From Fasciolopsis buskii (Eukaryota; Platyhelminthes; Trematoda; Plagiorchiida; Fasciolidae): DNA of 64,000 nt. Both the position numbers and the translations under genes were made by a program. The stretch spans positions 24,667 through 88,666 of the forward strand of contig LUCM01009327.1 in NCBI GenBank assembly GCA_008360955.1. Direction: 5' to 3'. The notes below the pieces were generated by a model. It was given only the letters and a program-made list of their open reading frames with translations, was not told the origin of the DNA and ran no database searches. Position 1 is the first letter of the stretch. Each line of letters opens with the position of its first letter. This document shows positions 26,815-39,065 of this stretch, in pieces.

Positions 26815-26965
26815 ACCAGTTCCAGAGGATTCCAACCGCAGGGTGGGAGTCCGAACCTTTCCACCGTAGGTCAACCACCATTTTTGGCAACCCTTTCTGG
26901 AAATGATATACTTTCTGTTTCATTAATGAAGTAAGGGGTAAAAAACGGTAAAAAGTAGCGAACAA
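26815..26965 (+). repeat. Degraded SINE family A copy
   Basis: Blocks CACCGTAGGTCAACCACC, TTTGGCAACCCTTTCTGGAA, GATATACTTTCTGTTTCATT and a tail AATGAAGTAAGGGGTAAAA follow the family A order. The B-box region is diverged (GGAGTCCGAACC). Confidence 0.55.
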
Positions 26966-29400
26966 TGATATTCCGGTTGAAATTGGCTGTTTTACACAAA
27001 GTAAATGTACCCTGTTCGCTCACACGCAATTGTGTGCTTTTTTGTAACACCTATTGACGTTGAATATGACGAGTTTTGAACCTCAGACCAAGGTTTTATT
27101 TGACCATTAGTGACTTTTTATAAAGAGTGTACCGTTTACTGCTAGATAAAATACTTTTTTCGTGAATAACGGGCGAGTAAGTTGAAAGATTATTCTGGAC
27201 CAGGGTTGTATGTTTTCGAAGAGAGTGAGGGGTTGCCATCGGGCGACCCAACAGAAATGTGTACCTCACCAACTCACCATGGTTAATTATTAGAAAGTTT
27301 AAAAAAATTCAGGTGGATAATGCAATGCTGACCACACTAACCCCGATTCTATCCGTGACATATTTACATGATTATGATCGATTATCGTAGACGGCTGTGA
27401 ACTAACGAAACATGTACACGCCTGCCTGGGAGTTTCGGTCTACTTTAGACAAAGTGGTGTTTTATGTGGGACAAGTTTGGTCTATCCCGCGCAATCATAA
27501 ATAATTTCAACACAAAATCTGTGCCGATAAGGAGGCTGATGAGAAATTTGATAGGGATTTTTCCCTTACTAATCTGGATCAGACAACAACAACAAAAACA
27601 ACAACAAAATAGACACGGATAAGCTGATCGACGAAAACAGGGCACAAAATTATCTATAAATTACCACAATTTCCACAGTACTGTGAACATGGTTAGATTG
27701 TGTTGCGCGAAAACTGAAGCGCCCAAAACAAGTAGTTTGAGAAACATCCTAGTGATTATGAAAACCTGTACCGCTTTCAAACTTTGGTGTATATCGAAGT
27801 TCTCCCTTCGGTCATTTGTGCTTCTTTGGCGGTCACAATGACTTTTCCCGTACTCATGTAGATTTGCCCTAAGGTCAACTCAAAAATTAGTTGCACGGGT
27901 GTGTCAAAACTTGACAAACTGAAATAATGAGATTACTAGTCTTCACAAAAGTCCCCATGGTTAGGATGTTTTAACGGATTACACTACAGGGATTAAAGAG
28001 GGAGGAGTTAATTCCTGTCGACTTTTGCACGGGAATGTTTAGAATACGTTTGCATCACCTATTCCGGTCGTAATAGACAAATGAGACACAGCAACGTGAA
28101 ATGTAATTATGCAATAGTACAGGTAAGAGATGCATGCTCTGCAAAGTGGATTTGTGTACTCTACCAACACATAGAGAATGGATCCAAAGAGATACTCCAC
28201 TCAACCGGCCATCCTAATTAGGATTTGACCAGGTGAGGTCTCTTTTGAAAAACGACAAAATAATAATTCGTAAGATGGAGAAATTGTGCACCTCCGAATG
28301 TGTTTACCCCATGGGGAACCACATGTTCAGAATGCGGAGATTGAACTATACGAGTCAGTGGATATTTACATGATGTAGACTTTCTACGTAGCGAAATTAG
28401 AATTTTTCTTACTAATTTATCTTTCAGCTCTCCGAGTACACAGTGCTGTTAGAGAAGTTAGGCTTACAACTAAACAAAATGGTTGCATATCTTGCCAAGT
28501 TCTCAGAGGTCACAAGGCCACACTACCCCATGGGAACGTAAGCCCAAATGCAAAAGCTATTCAACCAGTTCAACCCACGAGTACGCAATCAACAAGTGGT
28601 TCGGATAATCCGTCAACAGACTGACGCATAACGCGACATTCAGTGGCAAATATTAATGGTTCCTGAATACTGGCGATGAAAGGCGAAACAGTAGGTCGTT
28701 TGAAATGCACTAGAAAAACTGAAATACTACTAGAAAGGCTTCGATCTGGTTCGTTCTAAAGGTTGATAACAGAGAATATTTTTGGCTCGGGGAATAGTTA
28801 TGACTACGTTTCCTGAAAATGCCTTTTATAAGCTGCAAAAAACCCCTATGACTTCAGTGAGATGCATTAAATTGGTGTAAATGCCGCACGAAATGCCACG
28901 GTCTGTCTACTCCACTCAGTCCCAAGTTAACAGGCCACACGAAGGGGAGGAAATCAGCGTGATTAGTTGTTTTGAGAGATGCATCATGATTCATAAGTAA
29001 ATCGAAAATATGCTTGCTCCGGAGCTCAGCAACTATCAATTGCTTCCGTACTATTCGCTGCCAGGCAACTTGTTCAAAAGTTCAGTATGTGGTCGCATGA
29101 ATCAAAGAGCATTTGTTTTCCTTAGTGTAAAAAGTTAATTATATGGAATTGTGTTAAAAATGACTAATTTGCAAAAATATTGTCTGATCAAAAAACCATT
29201 GCGATAAGAGCGAGCAACCGCGTCCTCTTCATCAAGAATATCGCCCAACGTTAAACAGCAAAACAAGCCTCACTGACCACTGCCATTTCCCCAGTTACAA
29301 GTTTCTATGAAAAGATTGAATATCCAAGGGGATTAGGGAGTGGACCTACACAGGCTGCAGCCAATACACGAAACACAGTCTAACTGTGCAAACCCAATCT
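26966..29400. other. No gene recognised; probable LINE 3' flank
   Basis: Apart from a (CAA)n tract this is featureless. The last few hundred bases before 29401 would be the 3' untranslated end of the minus-strand LINE, but its end is not visible because no terminal repeat or A-tail is evident. Confidence 0.4.
27584..27608. repeat. (CAA)n microsatellite
   Basis: Eight CAA units with one AAA interruption. Confidence 0.9.
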
Positions 29401-30195
29401 TCAATCATCCTGATTCGATAGAAAATGACAACACGATCGCCACTGTTCACGGTTCACTGCCATATCACTTAGTGTCTCCAGCCAGCTAGTTGATGAGTTT
29501 TTCGGGCCCCAACCACGAAAAAGTGAGACCCCGACTTTACCTGAGTTTCCTGTACATTTTCTCATTCCACGTTGCCACGTCATCCTTTGGCCTCCAGGTG
29601 GCTCCTTCCAATGCTTAGCAGGAATCCAAAATAGGGCACGATATGGCAGGCGAGTGTTCGACATACGCAACACGTGACCCAACCGGCGTAGTCTACCAAG
29701 TTTCATACATCTAGTATTATATTCCTGACCCCCATATTACTCACCCGGTTACTCCTTCCGATCCTAGCCATATACGTAGACATCGAAGGTCGAAAACCTC
29801 TAGCCGACGAATATCTCCTACACGCACACTTTATGTCTCGCAACCGTACAATAGAACGGAGTGCACTGTCGCACAGCACAAAAGAACTTTTAACTTCTGT
29901 GAAATATCAGGCTGACGCCACAAGTGCTTCAGTCCAGCATAAGCTGCTCAAGCCGTATTTAATCCCACATCCGAGCTACCATCGTTCGATATGTAGCTAC
30001 CAAGTTAGGTGAAACGGTCCACAATCTTTATTTTCTCCTCATCGAGTATCAAGTTCGGGACTACTGTCCTCCAGCCCCGTAACAGTATTTTACACATGCC
30101 CAACCGAACTACAAACCTCGAGAGTCTATATAGTGGGCGTTATGCATGGTCCGCAGATTCGAACAGGCACACAACGTCATCTGTGTAATCTAGTT
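29401..30195 (-). mobile_element. Dead LINE fragment: reverse-transcriptase C-terminal half
   Basis: Read on the minus strand, the fragment begins with LDYTDDVVCLFES, a variant of the YADD catalytic motif of non-LTR reverse transcriptases. It continues with LGSYISNDG, AAYAGLKHLWRQPDIS, HSVLLYGCET and RRLEVFDLRCLR, and ends in an open stretch (29706-29401) with LGRLRRLGHVLRM, LPYRALF and a tail of WLETLSDMAVNREQWRS type. This order is typical of an RT C-terminal region common in flatworm LINEs, and the LLYGCET block suggests an RTE-like clade. At least four in-frame stops and two frameshifts (between about 29790 and 29706) show it is inactive. The 5' part of the element is missing from this strand. 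Confidence 0.85.
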
Positions 30196-30226
30196 CGCAG
30201 ACGACGTTGTGTGCCTGTTTGAATCC
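30155..30226. repeat. Inverted repeat over the LINE YxDD motif
   Basis: The left arm 30155-30183 and the right arm 30198-30226 are reverse complements at 26 of 29 positions, separated by a 14-base spacer. Both arms read DDVVCLFES when translated outwards on their own strand, so the RT active-site segment is present twice, head to head. Homology between the two copies stops just beyond the arms. Confidence 0.85.
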
Positions 30227-30867
30227 ACGACCGTGTGCCAGTTAAATGTTCAAATGACAAAAACCCCACGTTAGCCTGTTACGACAAGCTCAACAAAAAA
30301 CGCTTGCATCACTTTTAGCTCAACGGTTTGGAGCATTGGAAAACATGTCTATGTGTATTATGTGCTGCAGGTGATTCTCAGATTCCATTGTGATAATGGT
30401 TAGATGTTGTAGACCACTACCATACAAAGATAAAGAATCATGAATGACATTTTGTTCATCATTGAATGACCTAAATATCCGTACTTTTACATCTCATGTA
30501 ATTGTGCATGCGCAAATTTTGATGTTGTCTACTCTGTGCAGTTGGCTGTGTTTATAGAGCGATACAACAGACGTAAACCACGTAAAGGTGTGCGCGAACG
30601 CCTTGACTGGTTGTTCTGCACCTGGTTATCTTATCCACTGTCATCGGTAGACACTATTTTCGGGATTACTAGATCTGCTTGTCAATTTTGCCCAAGGAAC
30701 TTTATTCTGTAGTGTAAATATCTTACGATGAACTGTGAGTCATCACACTTTGTTGACTTCGGCTACCGGAGTTCTCCTGTTCGACAAACTAAACAGTGTA
30801 GCTATGGCTTGAAGACTTCTCCTAATCGCATTGTCCAGCAATATCCATCCCATTGGCAATCAGCGCT

Positions 30868-31680
30868 AACGTATGTTCCCTGTTTGGGGAAATGACTGAC
30901 TTGTCGTGCATACTGGATTCCTGTAATGACCCTAACATGTGCGTCGTATGCGTACAAGAATCCTGGTTGAATGTTGATACGGACAGATTCGCGTTTATTG
31001 GGAGCTCGCATGATTTCCACAATGTAAAGAATAAAATGTCCATCGGTGGAAGAGTTATCATATGTTAATTCATGTTTTGGCAAGTCAAAAGTAGTCATTT
31101 CTTACGCACCGCAATGTTGACTACATAACGGACCCTGGTGGTTCTAGATTTTATGAGGTTTCAGTAGCGCTACTATCAACAATATTTATATCGTTTCGTT
31201 GGCTTCTCATTTCGAAATTGAATTCTTAATCCGTTTCGTTGTTCCTGTTCTGGTTGTTCCTGTTCCGTCAGTTGGACTTTTTAACTGTGCTCCTTCACCC
31301 GATAACTGCAATCGGCTTCGGAAATTTACGCCTGTCTCCTTCCAGCAGAACTACAGATATTGACATTGTCCTAATTGACCAGTTCAATGTGCTTTCCTTC
31401 TCGCTTCGTGCTGCTGTCTATACCGGCAACCACTGGGTGTTTGTTGTGAGATCAAAGAATATTCTTAACTTCAACTCAACCCTTCTGTTGAATCAAAGCA
31501 AATAAACTTCCGTCTGCACAACTTATCCTTCGTAGACCTTCAGCTTTCCAAACGTCTTTGAGACTTGGATTTCTTCTGACTTCCATTTATCTGCTAATTT
31601 GTAGATTCCCTCGAAGGTTTTGCCGCAGATTTCTTCGTCTCCTTGAAGATTTTTTTATGCATAATAAAAGGCGACACTCC
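30868..31680 (+). mobile_element. Dead LINE fragment: endonuclease domain
   Basis: The plus strand at 30868-31062 reads NVCSLFGEMTDLSCILDSC, then VVCVQESWL and IGGRVII. This matches the N-terminal motifs of the apurinic-type endonuclease of CR1/jockey-like LINEs, with the NxxSL asparagine and the catalytic Glu of QESWL. After a frameshift, 31239-31502 gives IDIVLIDQFNVL and YTGNHWVFVV, positioned where the family has its C-terminal SDH motif, here GNH, so a key Asp is lost. A third frame from about 31499 gives INFRLHNLSFVDL with stops, resembling the linker that precedes the RT. The domain is near full length but broken by frameshifts and stops. No RT follows on this strand. Confidence 0.6.
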
Positions 31681-34302
31681 CCTACACAAAAAGATAGCTC
31701 ATACTGAAAGATCAAGCGTACAAGGTGGGCCACACCAAAACTGTTAAAGGTTTGCTTCACTTAGTCAAGACAACATCAAATAAAATGGCTGCACCCGAGC
31801 TGATCTGGTTCTAAGCCGTCGGGATGCCAGACTCGCGGAAGGTGATTCAAAGGCTTTGTTGCCGAAATTCAAAGTTTTCCCCTTTGTCATTCATTATCGA
31901 GATCCTTAGTAACTGCTTACTTTAAAAAACCGAATACAATATATATAGCTAAGTGATTTCTTTTTCCATTCCCATTAAACAATGCAAAAGAAATGTATAA
32001 GCTCTTTTTTTGGAATTGCCTATGCTACTAGCAGTGTTTCGAATCTAGCTCCTCATGCCTACTAATTACATTACAAATGAAGTAGCTCCTGCAACATTTG
32101 CCTTGTGCTTGGTCGTTTTTGCCTTCCATGCTCTGATCAGGCAAACTATAAACAATTAACCACATGATTCAACACAATTAGTGCTGACTTTCACATTATT
32201 CCAAAATAATAAATTTCTTCCTGCTCAACACAAATACACACATACTAGACTTGGCGAACAATCGAACTGGAAATGGTTTTGGTTCTTGATGCTATTATAG
32301 TTTTGATAGTATACTTGTAATGTTTACGGCGAAAGAATATGGCGTCAGAAATCAAATTCTTGCGACGGTCGCTGCACATGCCATGAATCGACCAGACTTG
32401 ATTTCCGTTTTGACGTCCAGTGTTATTTTCTGCAGGAAACGAGGGAAAAATTCGAGCCACCCAAGAAAGCGTGTCGTTTTCTCTCACTTTCTCTTACTCT
32501 GTCTCTCTATCTCCCCGTTTCTGGGAAACTAAGGTACTAATATGCATAAAACAAAAGGCGCCAAATATTTCCGTAACCGGAAAAATATATGATAAAAAAT
32601 AGCAACGTTTTCGGAATTTATTGGTCAACCTGAAATCTACATTTTGTTTATTTACATCAGCAGATATTGAAAGTGGAGGGCGTTCAGTGGAGAAGTTAAT
32701 AGTACCAAAACAATATAAAAGTTCTCAAGCAACGGTAGCTCCGGGTAGGTTTTTACTTCCCCTAGAGACTAAGGCTTTCTTGCCAATAGTTTGGTAGATA
32801 TTTACGCAACAAGGAACAATAATTTGTAGGAAACGTGCCGTCTGATCATGGGAGTGGTTTCCCGCACTTGGATTGTTGTTTCCAATTCCGTTTTTATTCA
32901 CTCGCGACCGACCTTGCCACTTGATATGAATAGTATTAAGCGTGGAAGATTTGGTCAAAGCGAGGGCTTTCCAAAATAACAATTACTTATAATCTTTAAT
33001 ATACCAAACGCGTTGATAGCGTTTGTCCTCTCAACTGCCATCCTGGCAAAATATCGTCCAGTTTCCCAAGGATCTGATGCCACGAGGAATGCATACAAGA
33101 CGACGATTTTGTTGGTCAAATGACTGTGATACAACTGAATAACTATTGGTTTCAGTTTTTTATGCAAAACTTTATTATTGTCTATTTCATTATGGTAGAT
33201 ATTTGGCGAAACCCGGCATGTTGATGATGGAGGCACAGGTTTGAGAAAAAGTTGAAAGATTAAAACTGTTGGCCGTCGAATATCACAAAAACGTTTGGAT
33301 TAAACAGGAAACTCTATTATTTTTCTTCGCAAGAGTGCATCTCTACTGAAAGGAAAGGTCCATTCGTAGAGGTTTTAACGCGACGGTTCGGACACAACTG
33401 AAAACCTACCGTGAAAAGCAGAAGGACAACCCTTAGTAATCGTCATCTCGTTCCAAAATGTTATACTATGGGCAACTGAACAGCGCCCCATAACACGGTT
33501 GTCTTAAGTTCTGATCACCATGTTTTACTTGGTGTCTAAGTGTGAATGAAAGACTTGTCACACAAATGGAACGATGTGCGAAAAAGGATTCGTTTTCAAA
33601 ACAAATGCTTTTCAAGGGAAGCAAATGTCAAGTCTGTTCCAACCAGGATATTGTCATTCTAGAGCACACAGTCACACGTTACGCACTCAGATAACATTTG
33701 TTGATAGGTTATCGTGCATTCATTTCGGTCCTAAGTCACATTGGCAACGCGGTTCTCCTTCTCCATCGGGCTTAAACAAATGATAAACTACTTTTATATT
33801 CTTTTGAATTGTGGGTTACAAGAGTTCCGCGGGATCCGGCGAGATTTATCAACAACCCGGAAGCTAATATTTTCGAAATGACAAGCAGTAAATAAAGACA
33901 GATCACTGAGCTTCCATTTTGCATTGGACAAATTGTCGGGACAAATTGTGACTTGACAACACACCAAACACAACTGCAAAACTATGACGCGACATCGTCG
34001 TGGTGGCAAATGCATGAATCACCGTCAGGAGATACAATTAGAAATTTCTATCAAATTAGATTGACACTGCCCAGGACGCGCGAACTGTTTCACAGTTGTT
34101 TGTTGTCCTCATAGCGTGAACCGAAATTAGTATAGTTTCGTCAAAAAAATGTTTACAGGCAAAAAAATGAAGTAGAAAATATTTACCTAGATGAGACTGC
34201 CTAAAACGCTAGTTATTGGACAGCATTTTCCGTTGGTTCTATCATTTATTGCCTGTCTGAAGGATATTTGACCAAGCAGTTGCCATATTGTCATTTTCAC
34301 AG
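31681..34302. other. Intron or upstream flank of the innexin; no exon recognised
   Basis: The innexin needs an upstream exon coding for its N-terminus and TM1. I looked here, and more lightly back to position 1, for the KQY-type end of TM1 in front of a donor and did not find it. Confidence 0.5.
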
Positions 34303-34718
34303 GAAAACCAATTCAATGCTGGACACCACAGGAATTTACTCGAAGCTGGGAAGAATATGCAGAAAATTACTGTTGGGTTGCCAGTACCTACTTTGTTCAT
34401 CTGAATGGATACCCGGGACCGCCGCCTCCGCATATTTACTTCCATCGTGAATTACCTGCCGGTTCCGTGATAGCGAACGGTCCGGGAACCGGGGGATCTT
34501 CGCCTGGAAACTTTATGTTTCCTACGGCTAATCGCGGGCCGAACTCTCACCAGAATCTCTATCCGGGAATTTATCAGGCCAAGGCCGGTGAACGTCCTGC
34601 ACCCGGACGTCTAATTAGTTACTATCAGTGGGCACCAATTCTGCTGGCTATTCAATCATTTCTGTTCTATTTGCCTTGCCTAATCTGGCGATTATTTTCC
34701 TCCCAGTCGGGCTTCCAT
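34303..34718 (+). CDS. Innexin, internal exon A (end of TM1, extracellular loop 1, TM2)
   Basis: Innexins are four-pass membrane proteins that form gap-junction channels and hemichannels in protostomes. This exon has an AG acceptor at 34301-34302 and a GTGAGT donor at 34719. It opens with two bases of a split codon and ends in phase 0. The translation starts with the family motif KPIQCW, followed by TRSWEEYAENYCWVASTYF. The two loop-1 cysteines are codons 34317-34319 and 34371-34373. The hallmark YYQW motif starts at 34620 and leads into TM2, which contains the conserved FYLPCLIWR. Between STYF and YYQW lie about 75 residues rich in Pro and Gly, where innexins usually have roughly 20-35, so the extracellular docking loop is extended. 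The start codon and most of TM1 are not here and must be in an upstream exon. Confidence 0.95.
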
Positions 34719-36480
34719 GTGAGTTACGCATCTGTTCAAATTGTTTGATGGCAAAATGTTGTTAGGCAAAATGTTCACTTGCCCGTGTGTTACGATGTAT
34801 TGGTGAAAATATCGGTACCCGAAACGGAGACGTTTCTGGGTCTTAGATCAACAAAGACTACTCGAATTGCTTTCTTGGGACAATGATCCCAAATATTTAA
34901 GAAGTTTGGTCGATCCATCTTTGACATACGCAAAAATTATCCGACGGTGAAAAGTCCTTGAAGTAAACACAGATGCAAGGACGAATTCACCTATATGGAA
35001 CATTCTATCGTCATGGGAATAATGGTTGCGCTTTTTACCGCGAGTCAAAATAATCACAAAACCATTTTCTTTTTCCTTAAATGCCCAGCTCAATTGTGAT
35101 TCTTTTAGAATAATGTTGCGTGAAACATTGGAAAACTTTGACACTTGGCCAGTTTGACAGCTTTGACAACGGATACCCTGGAAGAAAATCAAAAGGGGAC
35201 TTGTTGAGTAGTAGATACACTTGCATAATCACCCGTTTGCATCCGACTGCCTCAAACTAAACAACGCTCGTCGTCATGGGTCCTGTTTTATTACAGGTGA
35301 ATACAAGCTAATTTCAATGAGATGGCCATATCAGGAGGAATTTTAATGTTCACAATGTACCTGGCTGACGGTAAATTGCAGGTCGCTTCTATGACCATTA
35401 GACGACAAGTTTCTCCAATCAGTACGCCACGTGATTTTACATAAATCAATAGTTCATTTTGATTACAATGAATCAAAAGAATTTGAAACAAGAAATCATT
35501 CTACAAACAATTTCTTAAAAGGCCAATCACTACCGGGTAAGGGTTTTGTTGCCAGTAGTATGTTTTACATTAGGATTAATAAAAAATTTCTGAGGGGACA
35601 TACTGGAGCTTCGGTGGTCGTTAACGTCCATTAGGTATGTGTACCCCTTGCAATATATTTGCAAACTTATTTAACTTGCTAACATAATCTCAGATAATTC
35701 ATAAGAAGTATGCATGCGTGATGATGTATCTGAGGAAAACCTTACAAAAGTCACCGTCGACTCATCATCTGTGCAAACTCTCAACGATTTAAATGAGAAC
35801 CAAGTACCAACTAGGTGGTTTCTTGAAGTAACGAGCTACAATTCGATGTTGCACATGAAAACAAGAAAAGATGAGCTTTCTATACTATTTCTCGCCTTGT
35901 TTCGGAATTGTGCCAAAATAATTAGGACTTAAGTGAACAATGCTCGGAAAGCATTAGGAACATGCCTGTTCTTCACAAGACCCGACATGCGCCCACCTGT
36001 TCACAAATTTCAGAGCAAGGCACGGCTGATCATTTCAGCTTGCAATGCGTCTGTGCTTATCTGGGTTGGATCATGAATCAAACGTATGGAAACGAGGACA
36101 CACTTAGCCATTTAAATGACATTTCTGAAAAAATATGATAGTCGTGAATAATGTTGGTATAATTGTGGGATAATGCGGGAAATGGCAATGTTGAATAGTG
36201 GTTCAAGAAATATGGTTATTTTCACTGGTTGCATGTATTAAACATTTCTGGGTGGCTTCTACGGATCGGTGACTGAGTGCTTTCTGAGCCATTTACAATG
36301 CGTTGCATAAACATTTTCATCCTGATGTTTAACACATTCATTTATGGCGACTGTTGGATCAGAATGGCAGTAACATAGCCCAGACACTAGTGGGGGTAGA
36401 TAAAATTCATATTCACAATTCATGCCACGATTGGATCGTTGCAATAAAACACGATGTTCGGTGAACCACTGAATATAATT

Positions 36481-36652
36481 GCAATGGCTAAGACATTCAA
36501 CACACCGTCGTTGGTCCCGAATTCACGTCCCAGTGCGGGTGTGGTAGATATGTACTGCTGATAATTCCTAACAAGGACGAATCAGCTATGCAATCTTTTC
36601 GTGATTTTCAATGTCAAATTCGGTTTTGACATTGCATGACAAATTGCATGGA
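36481..36652 (+). repeat. SINE-like family B copy in innexin intron
   Basis: Shows GTCCCGAATTCACGTCCCAG (diverged B box), GTAGATATGTACTGCTGATA, CCTAACAAGGACGAATCAGC, TTTCGTGATTTTCAATG and the family end TTGACATTGCATGACAAATT. Same strand as the innexin. Confidence 0.65.
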
Positions 36653-38938
36653 AAAAACAGGATTCGTTTGATTTGAGACGAATCAGCTCTCTAGATCGAA
36701 CACCTGTAACATGCCTGGATGTATTTTCAGAAGTCAAAGAGGAAATAAATTTCAAAAGAACAAAATTAGGTGCACAGAATCAAAGCTAGGAATTTGGTTA
36801 AGTGATCGATTTTTGTTTCCGATTGGTTTTGCGGAATAAGAGTCCCGGCCAGAATCGGATTGACTTAGCATAGTTTATGATCCCTTATGATCCAAAGTCA
36901 AAAGATTTACTACTTCTGATGCTAGTAATTAATTGTCAGTCAGTCATTTACTAGTCACCTGCACGCCATGGTACACTTTCAGGGTCATAATTAGCAATAA
37001 TACTTTTGGATGTGATTAGAAATAACTCAGTCACATAGCAGTGTTAACATGGCACGTGCAATGGAAATGTAAACCGCTCAAAAGTGTTCATGCGAAGAAT
37101 GAAAGTGACCGTATCATATTTGTGTAAGCGATCTGTCGTCATTTCTTCATTTCGCTTCATTTCTTCGCAAATGATGCTGTTTGGAAGATGTTTTAAATTC
37201 GTAAGGCTATGCTCTTTAGTTCGGCCATAACTGAGCAGTCATGCGACTGTACATATGCTTTGAGTTTTAGAAATTAACGATATTGGTTAACATGTTAGAA
37301 ATTCGAAAGACAACCAATCTGTTTGAAGTTTTTGGAGTACGAACACCACAGCATAGTTGGGGGTGCTCCTAATGAGTCAACGTTTCGGTTAACTCGGATA
37401 AACTTTCTCCAAGCAAATGGGTTTAAAATAGAATCGAAACACGTCAGATCAAAGTGGTTTTTCGCGGCTCATCTTCTCGATACCATCCGAATTACATTTG
37501 GTTTTGATCCATTAAGATGAAATACAATGACTCCTCTTGTATTCGCATGAAATTCGTGGAAACACCACTAAATCTTCGCCTTGGATTCCGTCTGCATCAA
37601 AATAGCAAAGATACAGTTGGGCGTTAATCCAATGGAAGTTGGTTTTGTAATAAATCAGAACCAATGTTTGGTTTTAGCTTAGTAACTGATAGTTAACGCA
37701 GTGGCGATCGATAGCGGGAAAACTGTTGCGTTGCCAGTTGATTCGGCCTGGTATAGACGTAGTGAGACGTTGGCAAGAATGCAGTGTTGCATCGAATAGG
37801 GCACAACAGCCTCGGCAGTAGACGCGTGTTTGCTATAGCTCACTCAAATTTTCCATAAATCCGAGCAGCAACCTGTCGTGCCCAATAAGACCCCGAAATA
37901 CGTGACAAGTGGTTGTACAAATCTTTCTTTTTCTAATGATAGGTGGACCTTGAGTTGTATCTCCTAATCAGGATTAATTTTCATCATGACGGAGACAAAA
38001 CAGAATGTCGGCAGTCAAATGTGAGAAAAAGATATAAGTTTTCTTCCGAGCCTGATTAGAGCTGATACCGCACTGTCGCAAAAATGCTAAAATAAACTGT
38101 GTCATACTACTCAGCAAATCCTTTTGCAGACATTTTACTGGATCTTGCAAATGTTTAAATTTCGCTAAACAGTTCTTCCTGCGTTCTTCCACTTATAGAC
38201 AGCATACATTGAAATCAAACAGTGATGAATGCAATTCACCTCACCGTAACATAAGTGGGTTGTGTTGTTTTCTTTCAGTCGGGTTCTGTTTTATTTCAAC
38301 TAGCGACGCAATGGTCAGAACGGTATCAGCATCGCTTATTAGTCCTATTTCTTTCCTTACAAAACCAGTTGTATTATTGAGCTTTCCGCGTTTGCAATAA
38401 CTATTTTTTGTGTATTTTGCATTTATTGATCCGCTAAATGATGCTATTTAATGAAAATATCTTTTCTGTCAACCAATGGACAGTGTGCATGTGATCGGAC
38501 TTAGTTAGACATCGGCCTTACCAATGATGTGCACACCTGCGCTAGAACACTGGTTCACAAAAAGCCGATTGCTGGCAGAAGACATGGATTCACTTCATGA
38601 GAACATACACAACGAGATGCCACTAGGTGAAAAAATCAAATACCCGGCGAAGTAACCAGGACTTCAATGGGACGAGTTCGACTTGAACAATTTTGCATCG
38701 ATTACATAAAAGGGGATTTTGTTTCATTTCCGTAGATTACATGGAAGCCGTTTTTCGGATAATTTCAATTCAATCCATCATCAAAATCACTGAGTAATTT
38801 AGAGTCTGATGTGTAGACTGAGCAAGATATTCATCAAATTTTTTCTACCGTCGATTTGACCGTGAAAACCGGCAAGATTGGCGATTGTGCAACAAACTGA
38901 GTTCTCACATTATCTGTGTACTGTTATGATCAGTGTCC

Positions 38939-39065
38939 TTTGTTGACTGGGTGATAGAGTGATTGACTGGCTGACCGAATGATTGATTTTAGTCGCTGAC
39001 GCTTTTGGCTGCCTGACTTTTGTGGCTGACTAATTGACTGCTTGACTGATTTACTGACTGTTTTA
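38939..39065. repeat. Degenerate TGAC/TGAT tetranucleotide array
   Basis: Repeated TGACTGA, TGATTGA and GGCTGAC units over about 125 bases, on average every 8-12 bases. It looks like a decayed tetranucleotide or octamer minisatellite inside the first visible innexin intron. Confidence 0.75.

Noticed and set aside
23129..29039. Similar minus-strand peptides SLWPANLELG (about 23250) and FVWPVNLGLSG (about 28920)
   Set aside because: The resemblance covers only a dozen residues, and the flanking DNA does not align well enough to call a shared repeat.
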